Positions 16,555 through 25,406 of a stretch of 45,816 nt of DNA are shown here, in pieces; position 1 is the first letter of the stretch; each line of letters opens with the position of its first letter. The notes under the pieces are model-generated. The model saw only the letters and a list, made by a program, of their open reading frames with translations. It was not told the DNA's origin and did no database searches. Source of the stretch: Verrucomicrobiales bacterium (GTDB taxonomy: Bacteria; Verrucomicrobiota; Verrucomicrobiia; Verrucomicrobiales; DEV007); assembly GCA_029213065.1 (NCBI GenBank), contig JARGPH010000018.1:16251-62066 (forward strand), given 5' to 3'. The translations under genes were made by a program, and so were the position numbers.

Positions 16555-17760
16555 CTAGAACGAGTAGGAGAAACCGGCTCGCACCGTGTGTGTGTCGTAG
16601 ATGGTGTGTCCTGCGTCGAAGGCGTGGCCGGCATAGACAGTTGCACCGCAGTCGAGGTCCAATCCAATCTCACTGTTGACCTGCACCCAGTTTTTGTCGA
16701 GTGGCGTTCCCGCAGCGAAATTTTCGTCAACGATATTGTTATACTGCGCTCCGACGCGAGCGTAGAGACGATCCGTGAAATTGTAGCGGGCACCCACGTC
16801 AGCGATGACTTGACCCACCTCTGCTCCTCCTGAGATTCGCAAGCCCCCAACATTAACATTGGTGTCGGCGTTTTGATACAGGTAGGAAAGTGATCCATCA
16901 ATCACAAGATTGCCGAATACCCAGTTGGTACCGAGGCCGGGGTTGATGAAAAAGATGCTACCGTCTGCGTTGGCGAACTGAACACCTCCAACAGTTGTGC
17001 CGCCGTCTGAAAAGGCACCACCTACGATGAGCATTCCGTAGATATTGTCGACGAGATCGGCGGAAATGGAGCCGGCGACGGTGTGTGTGTCCGTATCAAC
17101 AGCAGCACCTCCGCGAGTTCTCAGTGCTTCCTCGCTATATTCGTAGTTAAGATCGACGTAGATGTTGTTTGTCAGGAGCATTTCATACCCGAGAGAATAG
17201 ACATTGGCTGATCCGCCGAAACCAAGGCCTGCAGCCGGGTTGTCGAGGCCGATGTCGAGGTAGTTATATTCGAAGTGAACCGAAGAGGTCTCGCCATTGG
17301 GAAGAACGTTTTCGACTCCGGCATGAATTCCGGCCATACGGCTTCTCGCGCGTCCACGCATTGAATTAGAGAGGCGCTGTGTTGCCTGCTGTGGATCCGG
17401 CTCCGAGATCGCAGCTTCGGCAGCGACAACTTCTTCCATCGCAGATGGACCGTCCAGATTCTCAAAGTAAAATCCTACCTGACCAGTTGATGAATTGACG
17501 AATACATGAGTGCCGTCCTGGGGATTTCCGTTCTCGTCTACATAGCTGCCGAAATCGTATGATGAATACGATGATCCGACTGGTGAGGAATAGCCGCTTC
17601 CGGCGTCAGTGTAGCCCACCTCTGTGAAGCCCTGATCATAGAAAAAGTAGTGGCCCTCCCAGTAGTCTCCTCCGTAGCGAAAGATCGGGTTGGCAAAGGT
17701 AGTGCCGGCAAACGCGACAACGGTTAATAGCCCAAAAGCAATTTTAAGAGATGGCTTCAT
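16555..17760 (-). CDS. Outer membrane beta-barrel protein
   Basis: 401 residues. Signal peptide residues 1-23 (LLTVVAFAGTTFANP). Residues 24-130 are Gly/Tyr/Ser rich and probably extracellular or surface exposed. Residues about 135-401 show alternating strands rich in aromatic residues (VHFEYNYLDIGL, IYVDLNYEYSEEAL, LYARVGAQYNNI) and end in Phe (AGFSYSF), the signal for BAM-mediated insertion. No named family is recognised; it is like generic autotransporter-type or OmpA-type barrels. It is monocistronic, with a strong terminator after it (16491-16516). A TTGACA hexamer lies at 17814-17809 in the AT-rich leader, but no convincing -10 follows, and eight T rather than a Shine-Dalgarno site precede the ATG. 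Function unknown; barrel call firm. Confidence 0.8.
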   Translation of the reverse strand: MKPSLKIAFGLLTVVAFAGTTFANPIFRYGGDYWEGHYFFYDQGFTEVGYTDAGSGYSSPVGSSYSSYDFGSYVDENGNPQDGTHVFVNSSTGQVGFYFENLDGPSAMEEVVAAEAAISEPDPQQATQRLSNSMRGRARSRMAGIHAGVENVLPNGETSSVHFEYNYLDIGLDNPAAGLGFGGSANVYSLGYEMLLTNNIYVDLNYEYSEEALRTRGGAAVDTDTHTVAGSISADLVDNIYGMLIVGGAFSDGGTTVGGVQFANADGSIFFINPGLGTNWVFGNLVIDGSLSYLYQNADTNVNVGGLRISGGAEVGQVIADVGARYNFTDRLYARVGAQYNNIVDENFAAGTPLDKNWVQVNSEIGLDLDCGATVYAGHAFDAGHTIYDTHTVRAGFSYSF

Positions 17761-17893
17761 AGTAAAAAAAACAAGTGTTCCCCGCCAGTTTTACTATTCT
17801 TAGTCCACTGTCAATAAACTTTGGGCGAAAAATATCACTATTGAGAAGTGCTCTTGATAATGTGTTTTTCGCTGAAATGAATGTATTGAGATA

Positions 17894-17912
17894 ATGCTAG
17901 TTCCACTAGCAT
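17894..17912 (-). terminator. Weak hairpin after lipoprotein gene
   Basis: ATGCTAG and CTAGCAT form a perfect 7-bp stem with a 5-base loop, starting 4 bases after the stop codon at 17917. No real T run follows, so it may be a 3' stabilising hairpin rather than an intrinsic terminator. Confidence 0.35.
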
Positions 17913-17916
17913 GTAT

Positions 17917-19041
17917 CTACTGTTTGTCAGTCGCTGCAGGGAGGGTGACATCCTCAACCCTCAGCTGGCAGCGAAGGAAGCCTACTTCGCCGGTTGTCGA
18001 GGGGACGAGAATCGTGGTGCGGTTCCACCGGAAATTCGCCACTTTCGAAGAGATCATTGATTCGAACGGTTCCAGCGCTGCGCCCCACTCTTTCATTCGC
18101 TTGGCAAATTCCTCAGGCGACGGGCTGTCTTCGCGGGCCGGAATTTTAGGACCGTAATCTCCGACGAGGCGGCACTGATTGATTGTAAAGCCGTAGGGGT
18201 TGCCAATCTCGAGGTGAACGCGGGTGCCTACTTCGGTTTTCTCCGTTTTCTTCACCGAAACGAGGAAGGCTCCGTACTCTGTTTTCAAAACGGATGCCGC
18301 TTTTGATCCCACTTTGATATGGGCAAAATCCTGATCTGAAGTGCTGCCGTCGGCGCTGCGACGATTGAGACGGGCATTTTCAATGAGTAATGAAAAGCGA
18401 ATCATTTCGAGTTCCTCACGGCTCTCTGCTGCAAGCTCTATATCGAAAGGAGTCCACGCAAATGGTTCAAGCGTTTTTGAAACGCGAAACTGAAAAGGTT
18501 TGAGAGTTTTCTGCCACTCTTTGATCTTGGGATTGGTGAGTGAATATTCCTCTCCTTCTTCAAGTTCAGGTGTTCCTCCGCCATGGTCTCCCTTGAGAAC
18601 AAATTGCTGGATCGCGACGGCGTGCGGATTGCCTATATTGAGGTGAACGATAAAGGTGCCGGTTTTATTGTTCAGATCGATGCCTTCCATGCGAACGAGG
18701 AAGACTCCGTGATCTGTTTCGATAGGAGCGTGGCCCTGCAGGTTGGGGCGGAGGTATACCACTTTGTTGCTGGTCGAGCCGCCCGTCGGGGCAGTCGCTG
18801 CTTCCAGCGCGGCGATTCGATCGGTGATGGAAAGCCCGTCACTGCTGACGCCCACGGAAGTCTCGGCCGCGATGACCCTGTTTTTTAACTCGCCTACTTC
18901 GTCACGGGTGTCGGACCGGATTCCTCTCAGTTCGGCTTCAAGGCGATCGACTCGTCCCTGCAATTCACTGTCACAGGAGCTTAGCAGTATCGTTGAGAAT
19001 CCGAGGAGAATAAGAGCTGAAGAATGCAGTGGGCGAATCAT
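17917..19041 (-). CDS. Lipoprotein with coiled coil and two DUF3251-like repeats
   Basis: 374 residues. The signal peptide ends LLSSC, so Cys23 is the likely lipidated residue. Residues about 27-85 are a heptad-rich coiled coil (LQGRVDRLEAELRGIRSD), then a short Thr/Ser linker. Two copies of a beta domain follow, at about 100-225 and 245-370. Each opens with a short motif (ETDHGVFLVRMEG; KTEYGAFLVSVKK) and then a conserved IGNP element (HLNIGNPHAVAIQQ; HLEIGNPYGFTINQ) followed by GDHG or GDYG. The pattern resembles DUF3251 of the Escherichia coli lipoprotein YajI, which occurs there once. Expected in the periplasm, anchored to a membrane; function unknown. It follows the GHL10 gene by 51 bp on the same strand, so co-transcription is possible. 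Confidence 0.75.
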   Translation of the reverse strand: MIRPLHSSALILLGFSTILLSSCDSELQGRVDRLEAELRGIRSDTRDEVGELKNRVIAAETSVGVSSDGLSITDRIAALEAATAPTGGSTSNKVVYLRPNLQGHAPIETDHGVFLVRMEGIDLNNKTGTFIVHLNIGNPHAVAIQQFVLKGDHGGGTPELEEGEEYSLTNPKIKEWQKTLKPFQFRVSKTLEPFAWTPFDIELAAESREELEMIRFSLLIENARLNRRSADGSTSDQDFAHIKVGSKAASVLKTEYGAFLVSVKKTEKTEVGTRVHLEIGNPYGFTINQCRLVGDYGPKIPAREDSPSPEEFAKRMKEWGAALEPFESMISSKVANFRWNRTTILVPSTTGEVGFLRCQLRVEDVTLPAATDKQ

Positions 19042-19092
19042 TGAAGAGTGGGCAGAAAAGGGGATGAAAAAAGGCTGGTAAATGCGGAGCGG

Positions 19093-20595
19093 CTACTTGC
19101 GCTGAAGCACGGTCGGAACTGAGAGGATACCGGTTGCGCTGAGGTGACGAATCGAGACGGCATCGGGTGCTTTTGCAATCGCGTAACTGTCCTGAGAAGC
19201 TGGAATCGCTCTCATTGTAGTCCAATTGTTCCCGTTCTTGATCTGTATAACCCGCCAGCGGGCATTGGTCGAGGCTTTGAATAGAAGATTCAGTGCTCCA
19301 TTCTCCTCGATCGGTGCAACATAGACGGGGTCCGGACTGCCGCCCCCGAGCCAGGGGGAGGCGGGCGAAATCGCATTTTCAGAATAGACGCTCTTCAATT
19401 TTGCGCGCAGTCCGCCTCTGTCTTCTTTGAGGGCTTTGATGCTCCAGTGGATGTGGCCGGGGCCGGCGGGCGGGGCGTATTTTCGGGAAACTCCGATTTG
19501 ATCAATCGTTTCCGAGGCAGGGCGCCCGCGGTCTTCCGAACTCATGATTCGACTGGAAGCGATACCGGGCCAGAGATTTCGTCCCATCGTGTTCTGCTGT
19601 GCCCACCACTCGTTGAGCGCGGTGAAGCTTTGATCGGCCGGATTGATGCGCCAGTAAAGCTGGGGGGAAAAGTAGTCGAGCCACCCTTTCTGAAGCCAGA
19701 GGCGGGAATCAGCAAAGATGTGATCGTAGGCGTCGAGGCCCGCTTTAACCGTGGAGGGATATCCGGGACGCCAGATACCGAAAGGGCTGATTCCCACGTC
19801 TACCGCGGGCTTCGTCTTTTTGATCGAGGAATACATCGAAGCGACGAAACTGTTGATGTGGCTCCTTCTCCAATCTCGGATATCGAGTTTTCCACCTTTT
19901 GATTTGTAGGAACGATAAGCTGATGAATCGTCGAACTGATCGTAGGTTTTTCCGTTAACTGTTTTAGGGTAGGGGTAGAAATAGTCGTCGATATGAACCC
20001 CATCGACATCGTAGCGCTTCGCTACATCAACCATCACGCTGATGGCACGGTTTCTAACGAAATCGGAAGAGGGATCGCCCCACTTCATCGATCCGGAGCT
20101 GAGCATCAATGACGAGTTTGTCCTCGTGATGTGACTGGATGATTTGCTTGAACGCTCCGTGGCGCTGGCGCGGAAAGGGTTGAACCAGGCGTGCAATTCG
20201 ATGCCGCGCCGGTGCGCTTCCTGAACCGCAAACTCAAGGGGATCGTAACCGTCGGAAGGGCCTGTCCCCATTTTTCCGGTGAGAAAAAACGACCAGGGCT
20301 CAATGCTTGATTTGTAGAGAGCGTCGCACTCGGTGCGGACCTGGAGCACCACTGCGTTCAGGCCCGAGGCTGCGGCGAGGTCAAGTAGCGAAACCATCTC
20401 GGCTCGTTGCTGTGATGGTGTCAGTGTGTAGGTCGAGGGCCAGTCAATATTGTGAACCGTCGCGATCCACGCTGCCCGGAACTCCCGCAGTGGCTCCGGC
20501 GGCTTCACGGTCACCGGGACATACTCAGCATGACTGAGCGTCGCTGCGCCCGGGAGGATCGAAAGCGCTAGAAGACAGGAAAGCAGGCGGTTCAT
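19093..20595 (-). CDS. Secreted glycoside hydrolase-like protein (GHL10/DUF187, YngK type)
   Basis: 500 residues with a signal peptide (1-23, ending LSHAE). Residues about 35-350 form the GHL10 barrel: EFRAAWIATVHNIDWPS at the first strand, LNAVVLQVRTECDALY, then GIELHAWFNPFRA and VDGVHIDDYFYPYP, where the paired aspartates near residue 205 are the likely catalytic acids. A later WLQKGWLDYFSPQLYWRI strand completes it. The C-terminal 110 residues look like a fibronectin-III-type or carbohydrate-binding module. Family members act on cell-surface or wall glycans; the substrate is not established here. The SGNH hydrolase gene (20683-21399) lies 87 bp upstream on the same strand. Confidence 0.88.
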   Translation of the reverse strand: MNRLLSCLLALSILPGAATLSHAEYVPVTVKPPEPLREFRAAWIATVHNIDWPSTYTLTPSQQRAEMVSLLDLAAASGLNAVVLQVRTECDALYKSSIEPWSFFLTGKMGTGPSDGYDPLEFAVQEAHRRGIELHAWFNPFRASATERSSKSSSHITRTNSSLMLSSGSMKWGDPSSDFVRNRAISVMVDVAKRYDVDGVHIDDYFYPYPKTVNGKTYDQFDDSSAYRSYKSKGGKLDIRDWRRSHINSFVASMYSSIKKTKPAVDVGISPFGIWRPGYPSTVKAGLDAYDHIFADSRLWLQKGWLDYFSPQLYWRINPADQSFTALNEWWAQQNTMGRNLWPGIASSRIMSSEDRGRPASETIDQIGVSRKYAPPAGPGHIHWSIKALKEDRGGLRAKLKSVYSENAISPASPWLGGGSPDPVYVAPIEENGALNLLFKASTNARWRVIQIKNGNNWTTMRAIPASQDSYAIAKAPDAVSIRHLSATGILSVPTVLQRK

Positions 20596-20682
20596 TAACT
20601 ATTACGGAAATGTTGAATTTACAGCAATTGTGATAATCGGCAACATTTAACCGGAACCGCCTTTTTCCTTTGAGCGGAGAAT

Positions 20683-21399
20683 TCACTCTTTGGCTGCCTT
20701 CGCCTTCTTCAGGCTCCGGTTCACTGCCGCGGTCCATCGCTTGTATCCCATTTCACTGAGGTGGAGGCCATCCGCTTTAAACCAGGTTTCCGGTGGCGGG
20801 GAGGCTTCTTTCAGCATCGGACGCGCGATATCCACGTAGTGGAGATTCGGATCTTCTTCGCACAGGGCGGCGATAGCGTCGTTGGTTTCTTTCATCTCCG
20901 GCCACAGTTTGGCCCGACTCCGGCTTGGTTTGATCGCGATAAAAAGGACCGGAGTTTCCGGAAACTGACCTTTGATAAGAGCTGCGAGTTTTTTGAAATC
21001 GGCCGTCACCTCTTCAGGGGTGAGTCCGTTGGAGATATCGTTGTCACCGGCGTAGAGAATGATCGCCGAGGGATCGTAGGGTTTAAAGAGGCGCTCGAAG
21101 TGGTAGATCGAATCTGCGAGAGTTGAGCCACCGAATCCGTTGTTGATCGTAGCGGTGTCCGGCCAGGATGTTTCTAAGTCCCACATACGGATGCTGGAGC
21201 TTCCCACGAAAAGGAGGGCGTTGGCTTCCGGTTGTGTCTTCTTGTCGCGGGTTTCGAAGGCGGCAATATTGCTTTCCCACTTTTCGGGGCCCGGTTTCGC
21301 TTCGTCGGCACTGGCCGGGGAAGCAAGGAGAGCCGCTGCGAAAATCGGGAGTGCCAATGCGAATCCGCGTCGTTGGTGTGATTGGAGTAATCGGGTCAT
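20683..21399 (-). CDS. Secreted SGNH/GDSL-type esterase
   Basis: The frame opens at 21489, but the ATG at 21399 begins a proper signal peptide (FALALPIFAAALLASPASA), giving 238 residues. SGNH blocks are all present: Ser68 in FVGSSSIRMW (block I), Gly in NNGFGGS (II), Asn120 in GDNDIS (III), and Asp210/His213 in ADGLHLSE (V). It belongs to the family of periplasmic or secreted acetyl- or acyl-esterases acting on carbohydrate or lipid esters. It lies 2 bp after the stop of the TfoX-N gene and upstream of the GHL10 gene, so the two secreted enzymes may act on the same glycan (inference). Confidence 0.88.
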   Translation of the reverse strand: MTRLLQSHQRRGFALALPIFAAALLASPASADEAKPGPEKWESNIAAFETRDKKTQPEANALLFVGSSSIRMWDLETSWPDTATINNGFGGSTLADSIYHFERLFKPYDPSAIILYAGDNDISNGLTPEEVTADFKKLAALIKGQFPETPVLFIAIKPSRSRAKLWPEMKETNDAIAALCEEDPNLHYVDIARPMLKEASPPPETWFKADGLHLSEMGYKRWTAAVNRSLKKAKAAKE

Positions 21400-21401
21400 A
21401 G

Positions 21402-21740
21402 TTATTTTTTTCGCCTCAATGAAGCATCGATCGCACTTTTCGCCCAGGGCGACATCGTGTCCTCTCTTTGAAAGGCTTCTTCGGGGCACAGATGGTAGGA
21501 TAAAGCGACTGGTTTACCGTCCTTTTTCTGAAACGTGAGAGGCGGCAGGCTGTTAGACTCAAATTCGGCACGATTGATATCGTCGGTTTTTAAATAGAGT
21601 TTCTCATCGGAAATGATCGCGAACATGGTGCCCTCCTTGAAAAGACCGACTCCTCCGAACATTCGTTTCGGAATGATTTCCTCAGGCGCCGGCATGAGTT
21701 CGAGGACGTGCTCGGTAAAAGGATCGAGGGGGCGTGCCAT
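21402..21740 (-). CDS. TfoX N-terminal domain protein
   Basis: The open frame extends to 21983, but the first residues typical of the family, MARPLDPFTEHVLELM, start at the ATG at 21740, giving 112 residues. It shows the TfoX-N hallmarks RMFGGVGLFKEGTMFAII and LYLKTDD. The domain occurs alone in many bacteria with no defined role; in gammaproteobacteria it is part of the competence regulator TfoX/Sxy, but this protein lacks the second domain. A cytosolic protein. The longer upstream frame crosses the 5' region of the divergent mgtE gene and is probably not translated. Confidence 0.82.
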   Translation of the reverse strand: MARPLDPFTEHVLELMPAPEEIIPKRMFGGVGLFKEGTMFAIISDEKLYLKTDDINRAEFESNSLPPLTFQKKDGKPVALSYHLCPEEAFQREDTMSPWAKSAIDASLRRKK

Positions 21741-21872
21741 GAAGCTGAATTGAGGAGACAGGATGATACCTCTTCGAGGGTGTCGGGTGTGGCTGAATGT
21801 GTCGATAAAATTCCAAAGGGACCCTACAGGAGCACTTGCGTTTTCAAGCCGCCCAGCGAAACTGCGTGTCTG

Positions 21873-23270
21873 ATGGTGGAAGAGGAAAACAGCATTGTAA
21901 AACCCGATAACGTGGAACTCGTTATTGAGGCTTTGCACAGTGGATCGGCTGAACGAATTCAGGCGGTTGCTGAAGAGGTGCACCCCGGTGATGTCGAGGT
22001 GGCTTTCGAGCGCCTCGATGATGCGGTCCGATCCGAAGTATTGGCAAAGCTGCCTTCTGATTTGCTTGCAGAGTGGGCCGATTACCTGCCTGCCGCTGAT
22101 GTCGAACGCCGTCTCTCAACGCTTCCCCGTGTCGAGCAACGTGAGGTTCTCAACTCGCTGTCTGATGATGAGTTAGTCGATCTACTCCAAGAGATGGAGG
22201 AGGAGGACCGGCCTCAATTTATAGAGCTGCTGCCGGAGGATAAGCGTCGCGTTTCTGAGGACCTGATGCGCTACCCCGAAGAAACCGCGGGTGGGCGCAT
22301 GACGACTGCTATGGCAACGATCAGCGAGGGGCTTTCGGTGAAAGCTGCCCTAGGTGAGTTGGAAGCCCTCCGCGAAGATGCCGAGATTCTGAGCCGGATT
22401 TTTGTGATCGACAGCGAACGTCGAATTAAAGGGATCGTTCGATTGCGTGAACTCGCCTTCAGCACCTGGGACACCCCGGTGACTGAGCTGATGAACAAAG
22501 ATCAGATGACGATCGGGGCGATGGAGGATCAGGAGGAAGCCGCTCAGATGGTGGCCCGTTATGATCTCATGGCGCTACCGGTCGTGGATGAGGAAAATCG
22601 ACTCATCGGGGTCATTACTCATGATGATGCACTTGAGATTCTCGAACAGGAGAATACCGAGGACATGGAGAAAATCTCCGGTATCGGCGGTGACCACGGG
22701 GAGCAGGCCTATCTTCAGACTTCTGTGTTTACTCATTTCAAGCGCCGGTTTGGATGGGTCCTCGTCCTCGCGTTTCTCGCGCTCATTTCAGGGTGGGTCA
22801 TGCACGCTTATGAGGATGTTCTCACTGCCTATTTCGTGCTCGCGATTTACCTTCCCATGGTCGTTGCCGCAGGCGGAAACACCGGAGGGCAGGCCGCGAC
22901 CATGGTGATTCGTGCCATGGCGCTGGGGGAGCTTGATACCCGGGAGTTCAGGCGTGTCATCTGGAAAGAGGCTCGCGTCGGAATTCTGATGGGGAGCCTC
23001 CTAGCAGTGTGTGTGGTTATTCAGATTCAGTTTTTGCTTCCGTCCCGATTGATTCCCGAGTCGCTCAGCACCTTTGCGGTGGCGCTGGTGGTCGGTGTTT
23101 CGCTGGTGGCGCAGGTCTTCACCTCCACGCTGGTCGGGGCAATGCTTCCAGTGGGAGCGAAGCTGGCCCGTCTCGACCCCGCGGTGGTCGCCTCGCCGGC
23201 GATTACGACGCTCGTTGATGTCAGTGGTTGTATTATTTACTTCAGCATTGCTCAGTTGGTCTTTCATTAG
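21873..23270 (+). CDS. mgtE: MgtE-type magnesium transporter
   Basis: The ATG at 21873 gives 465 residues, the normal MgtE length; the frame is open back to 21708, but that part is not family-like. Residues about 15-135 are the acidic superhelical N domain (LPSDLLAEWADYLPAADVE). Residues about 140-265 hold two CBS domains (TAGGRMTTAMATISEG and the second with LMALPVVDEENRLIGVIT). A connecting helix follows, then five membrane helices. The pore helix motif NTGGQAATMVIRAMALGE is near 340-357. MgtE gates Mg2+ import by sensing cytosolic Mg2+ through the N and CBS domains. No M-box riboswitch was recognised in the 132 bp before it. The Nudix gene starts 13 bp after its stop. Confidence 0.94.
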   Translation: MVEEENSIVKPDNVELVIEALHSGSAERIQAVAEEVHPGDVEVAFERLDDAVRSEVLAKLPSDLLAEWADYLPAADVERRLSTLPRVEQREVLNSLSDDELVDLLQEMEEEDRPQFIELLPEDKRRVSEDLMRYPEETAGGRMTTAMATISEGLSVKAALGELEALREDAEILSRIFVIDSERRIKGIVRLRELAFSTWDTPVTELMNKDQMTIGAMEDQEEAAQMVARYDLMALPVVDEENRLIGVITHDDALEILEQENTEDMEKISGIGGDHGEQAYLQTSVFTHFKRRFGWVLVLAFLALISGWVMHAYEDVLTAYFVLAIYLPMVVAAGGNTGGQAATMVIRAMALGELDTREFRRVIWKEARVGILMGSLLAVCVVIQIQFLLPSRLIPESLSTFAVALVVGVSLVAQVFTSTLVGAMLPVGAKLARLDPAVVASPAITTLVDVSGCIIYFSIAQLVFH

Positions 23271-23283
23271 TCGGACTTTTTTC

Positions 23284-23829
23284 ATGGATCGCGAACCACT
23301 CCTTAAACTTCTCGAAAATTACCGGCTCCGGTATCCGGCGGAAGGGGATGCCGCCTTGCGGTTTGAAGATTTCGTGAAACGCAACCCGGACTGTTTTAAG
23401 CGTTCTTTGCGAGAGGGCCATGTCACGGGCTCTGCCTGGATCGTCGATAAGACCGGGACGAGAACGCTGATGACCCACCATCGGAAACTGAACATCTGGC
23501 TGCAACCCGGCGGGCATGCCGACGGTGAGTCCGATGTTCTCAAGGTCGCCATGACTGAGGTCCGGGAGGAAACGGGGCTGACTTCATTCGCGCCGGTTTC
23601 CACCGAGATTTTTGACCTCGATATTCACGGGATCCCGGCACGGAAAGAGGAGCCGTCCCACTTCCACTACGACGTGCGTTTTCTCATTCAGAATTCCGCC
23701 GACAATAATTACATCGTCTCCGAAGAATCACATGATCTCGCCTGGGTCGAGATGAGCGAACTCGAAGATTACACCAACGAGTGGTCGATGCGCCGGATGC
23801 GTGACAAGGCTCTCGCAGCTTTGTCTTAG
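23284..23829 (+). CDS. Nudix hydrolase
   Basis: The ATG at 23284 (MDREPLLKLLENYRLRYP) gives 181 residues and lies 13 bp after mgtE; a longer frame to 23074 only shadows mgtE. The Nudix box is at about residues 82-105: GGHADGES then EVREETGL. The metal-binding EE pair is intact. The first glutamate of the consensus is serine, with a glutamate one position earlier, and the RE dipeptide is TE. Nudix enzymes cleave nucleoside diphosphate-X bonds; the substrate is not evident. A likely co-transcript with mgtE. Fold call firm, substrate unknown. Confidence 0.87.
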   Translation: MDREPLLKLLENYRLRYPAEGDAALRFEDFVKRNPDCFKRSLREGHVTGSAWIVDKTGTRTLMTHHRKLNIWLQPGGHADGESDVLKVAMTEVREETGLTSFAPVSTEIFDLDIHGIPARKEEPSHFHYDVRFLIQNSADNNYIVSEESHDLAWVEMSELEDYTNEWSMRRMRDKALAALS

Positions 23830-23901
23830 CGGTTTTTGCCGCGAAAAGGCGCAGAAATCGCAAAAAGGGCCCGGCTTCTGTATGCTCTGACAGGTAGCAG
23901 G

Positions 23902-23942
23902 GACCTAACCCTCTTGAGTCATTGACCTAACCCTGTTGAGTC
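23902..23942. repeat. Tandem 19-bp direct repeat
   Basis: GACCTAACCCTCTTGAGTC (23902-23920) and GACCTAACCCTGTTGAGTC (23924-23942) differ at one base and are separated by ATT. They lie in the 141-bp gap between the convergent Nudix and PQQ-propeller genes. Two copies only, so not a CRISPR. Function unknown; possibly a remnant of a dispersed repeat or a protein-binding site. Confidence 0.7.
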
Positions 23943-23970
23943 CGGCCCTGGTTTCCTGTTGGGTCAGGCT

Positions 23971-25293
23971 CTAGTTTCCGATTTGGAAAAGCTGGTCGTC
24001 TGTCCGGATCAGGAGGGTCCCGTTGGTGGGAACGATAGAGGCCCGGATGTTGACGCTCTGGGAAGAGGCGAATGTTGTCTGGTTGAGAAGCTCCCCTCCG
24101 TCCGCTCCGGCGCTGTAGACGAAGACTTCACCGAGTTGACTCATGAAGTAGATCTTGTCGTCGACCCCGGTGGGGGATGTCTCCACTTTCATTTTCGCGT
24201 CAAAGCGTCGGCTCCAGACGACGTTGCCGGTGGTGGGATGAACGCAGCTGAGGAATTTGTTCCGTCCGTTGAGAACATAAAAGTATCCGCCGTAATAAAG
24301 CGGCGTCGGGACATCGGCGGTGACTTCCTTGCCTTCGCTGACCCAGCGCTTCGCGGTGTCGAAGAGGTTCCCTTTACCGCCCGCTTCGATGGCATAGATC
24401 GGAGCACCTTTGGGAGCACAAACAAGAATGGTTCCCTGTCCGTAGACGGGAGAAGGGACAAGGCGCCAGTGACTGATCTGCTCGTGATTGTAGGTGCCCC
24501 AACGCCATAATTCCGCGCCGGTGGCCGGGTCATGCCCGGTGAGGCAATCAGCGCCGGCGATGACCAGTTCGGGTCTGCCGTCGTGCATCATGGGGATTGG
24601 TGTGGAAAAGGCTTCAAGCGATTCCTGGACCGCGTCGGCGGCGCGGATGTGCTGCCACTTTGTTTTGCCTGTCTCCGGATCCATTGCGAGGAGAAATGAC
24701 TGAATCGGCCCGTCGGTATTGCCGCGACCATTGACCGGCGTATCGCGCTGAAGAACCTGAAGGTAGAGGAGGCCGTCCCATAGCTGAGGTGAACTGGAAA
24801 AAGTCCACTGGAAAGCGAAGTCACCGTAGTCCGCTTCGATGTTGCGGTGCCACTTTTGATTCCCGTTGAAATCGAAGGCTGCGAGGTCTCCGTTTCCGCT
24901 GAAGAAAAAGACCGTCTCGCCATCGGTGACCGCGGAAGCGCCTGCGTAGGTGCTTCGCTCGTCGATACGGACGCCTTCGCCGAGCGGGTGGGACCACTTG
25001 ATCTCGCCTGTGCGGTAGTCGATGCAAATGCCGACGACGGCGTCTTTCTCTTCATCCACCGAAGTCAGGAAGATCGCATTTTCCCAGACGACGGGAGTGG
25101 AGGCACCTTCGCCGGGAAGTTGTGCTTTCCACTTCACTCCTTTGTCGATTGAGAAGTCCGAAGGATAACCGGTGCCGCCGGCGGAACCATCGAAACGCGG
25201 TCCCCGCCAGTTGGGCCAGTTGTCTGCCTGAACGGCGGAAGCGGTAGTGAAAACGGCAGCAATGGCGAGTAATAAAAGGCGGCTGGAGTGCAT
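23971..25293 (-). CDS. Secreted PQQ-like beta-propeller protein
   Basis: The ATG at 25293 starts a signal peptide (LLLLAIAAVFTTASAVQA), giving 440 residues; an in-frame extension to 25377 is unlikely. The mature protein opens with DNWPNWRGPRFDG, the usual start of planctomycete/verrucomicrobial PQQ-type propellers. It contains repeated blades such as YRTGEIKWSHPLGEG, DPETGKTKWQHI, DPATGAELWRW and HPTTGNVVWSRRF. No dehydrogenase catalytic residues were seen, so it is probably a binding or scaffold propeller rather than an enzyme. Location is periplasmic or outside the cell. It diverges from the sixA gene. Confidence 0.87.
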   Translation of the reverse strand: MHSSRLLLLAIAAVFTTASAVQADNWPNWRGPRFDGSAGGTGYPSDFSIDKGVKWKAQLPGEGASTPVVWENAIFLTSVDEEKDAVVGICIDYRTGEIKWSHPLGEGVRIDERSTYAGASAVTDGETVFFFSGNGDLAAFDFNGNQKWHRNIEADYGDFAFQWTFSSSPQLWDGLLYLQVLQRDTPVNGRGNTDGPIQSFLLAMDPETGKTKWQHIRAADAVQESLEAFSTPIPMMHDGRPELVIAGADCLTGHDPATGAELWRWGTYNHEQISHWRLVPSPVYGQGTILVCAPKGAPIYAIEAGGKGNLFDTAKRWVSEGKEVTADVPTPLYYGGYFYVLNGRNKFLSCVHPTTGNVVWSRRFDAKMKVETSPTGVDDKIYFMSQLGEVFVYSAGADGGELLNQTTFASSQSVNIRASIVPTNGTLLIRTDDQLFQIGN

Positions 25294-25406
25294 GAAGGCG
25301 GGTTTTTCGGTTCGCTTAAGATTCGGGAACCTGAGGCAAGGTGTCAAGTTGCTGAATTGGCGAATTGCCGTGGACAAGGGTGGGGGATGAATCGAGATTT
25401 TGAGAC

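Noticed and set aside
17787-17814. Sigma70 promoter of the barrel protein gene
   Set aside because: A perfect TTGACA is present at 17814-17809, but no acceptable -10 at 16-18 bases was seen, so it is only mentioned with the gene.
21741-21872. Possible M-box or other Mg2+ riboswitch before mgtE
   Set aside because: The conserved M-box core sequences were not found and no stable hairpin with a T run precedes the start.
23902-23942. CRISPR array
   Set aside because: Only two copies with a 3-base gap; no spacers and no cas genes nearby.
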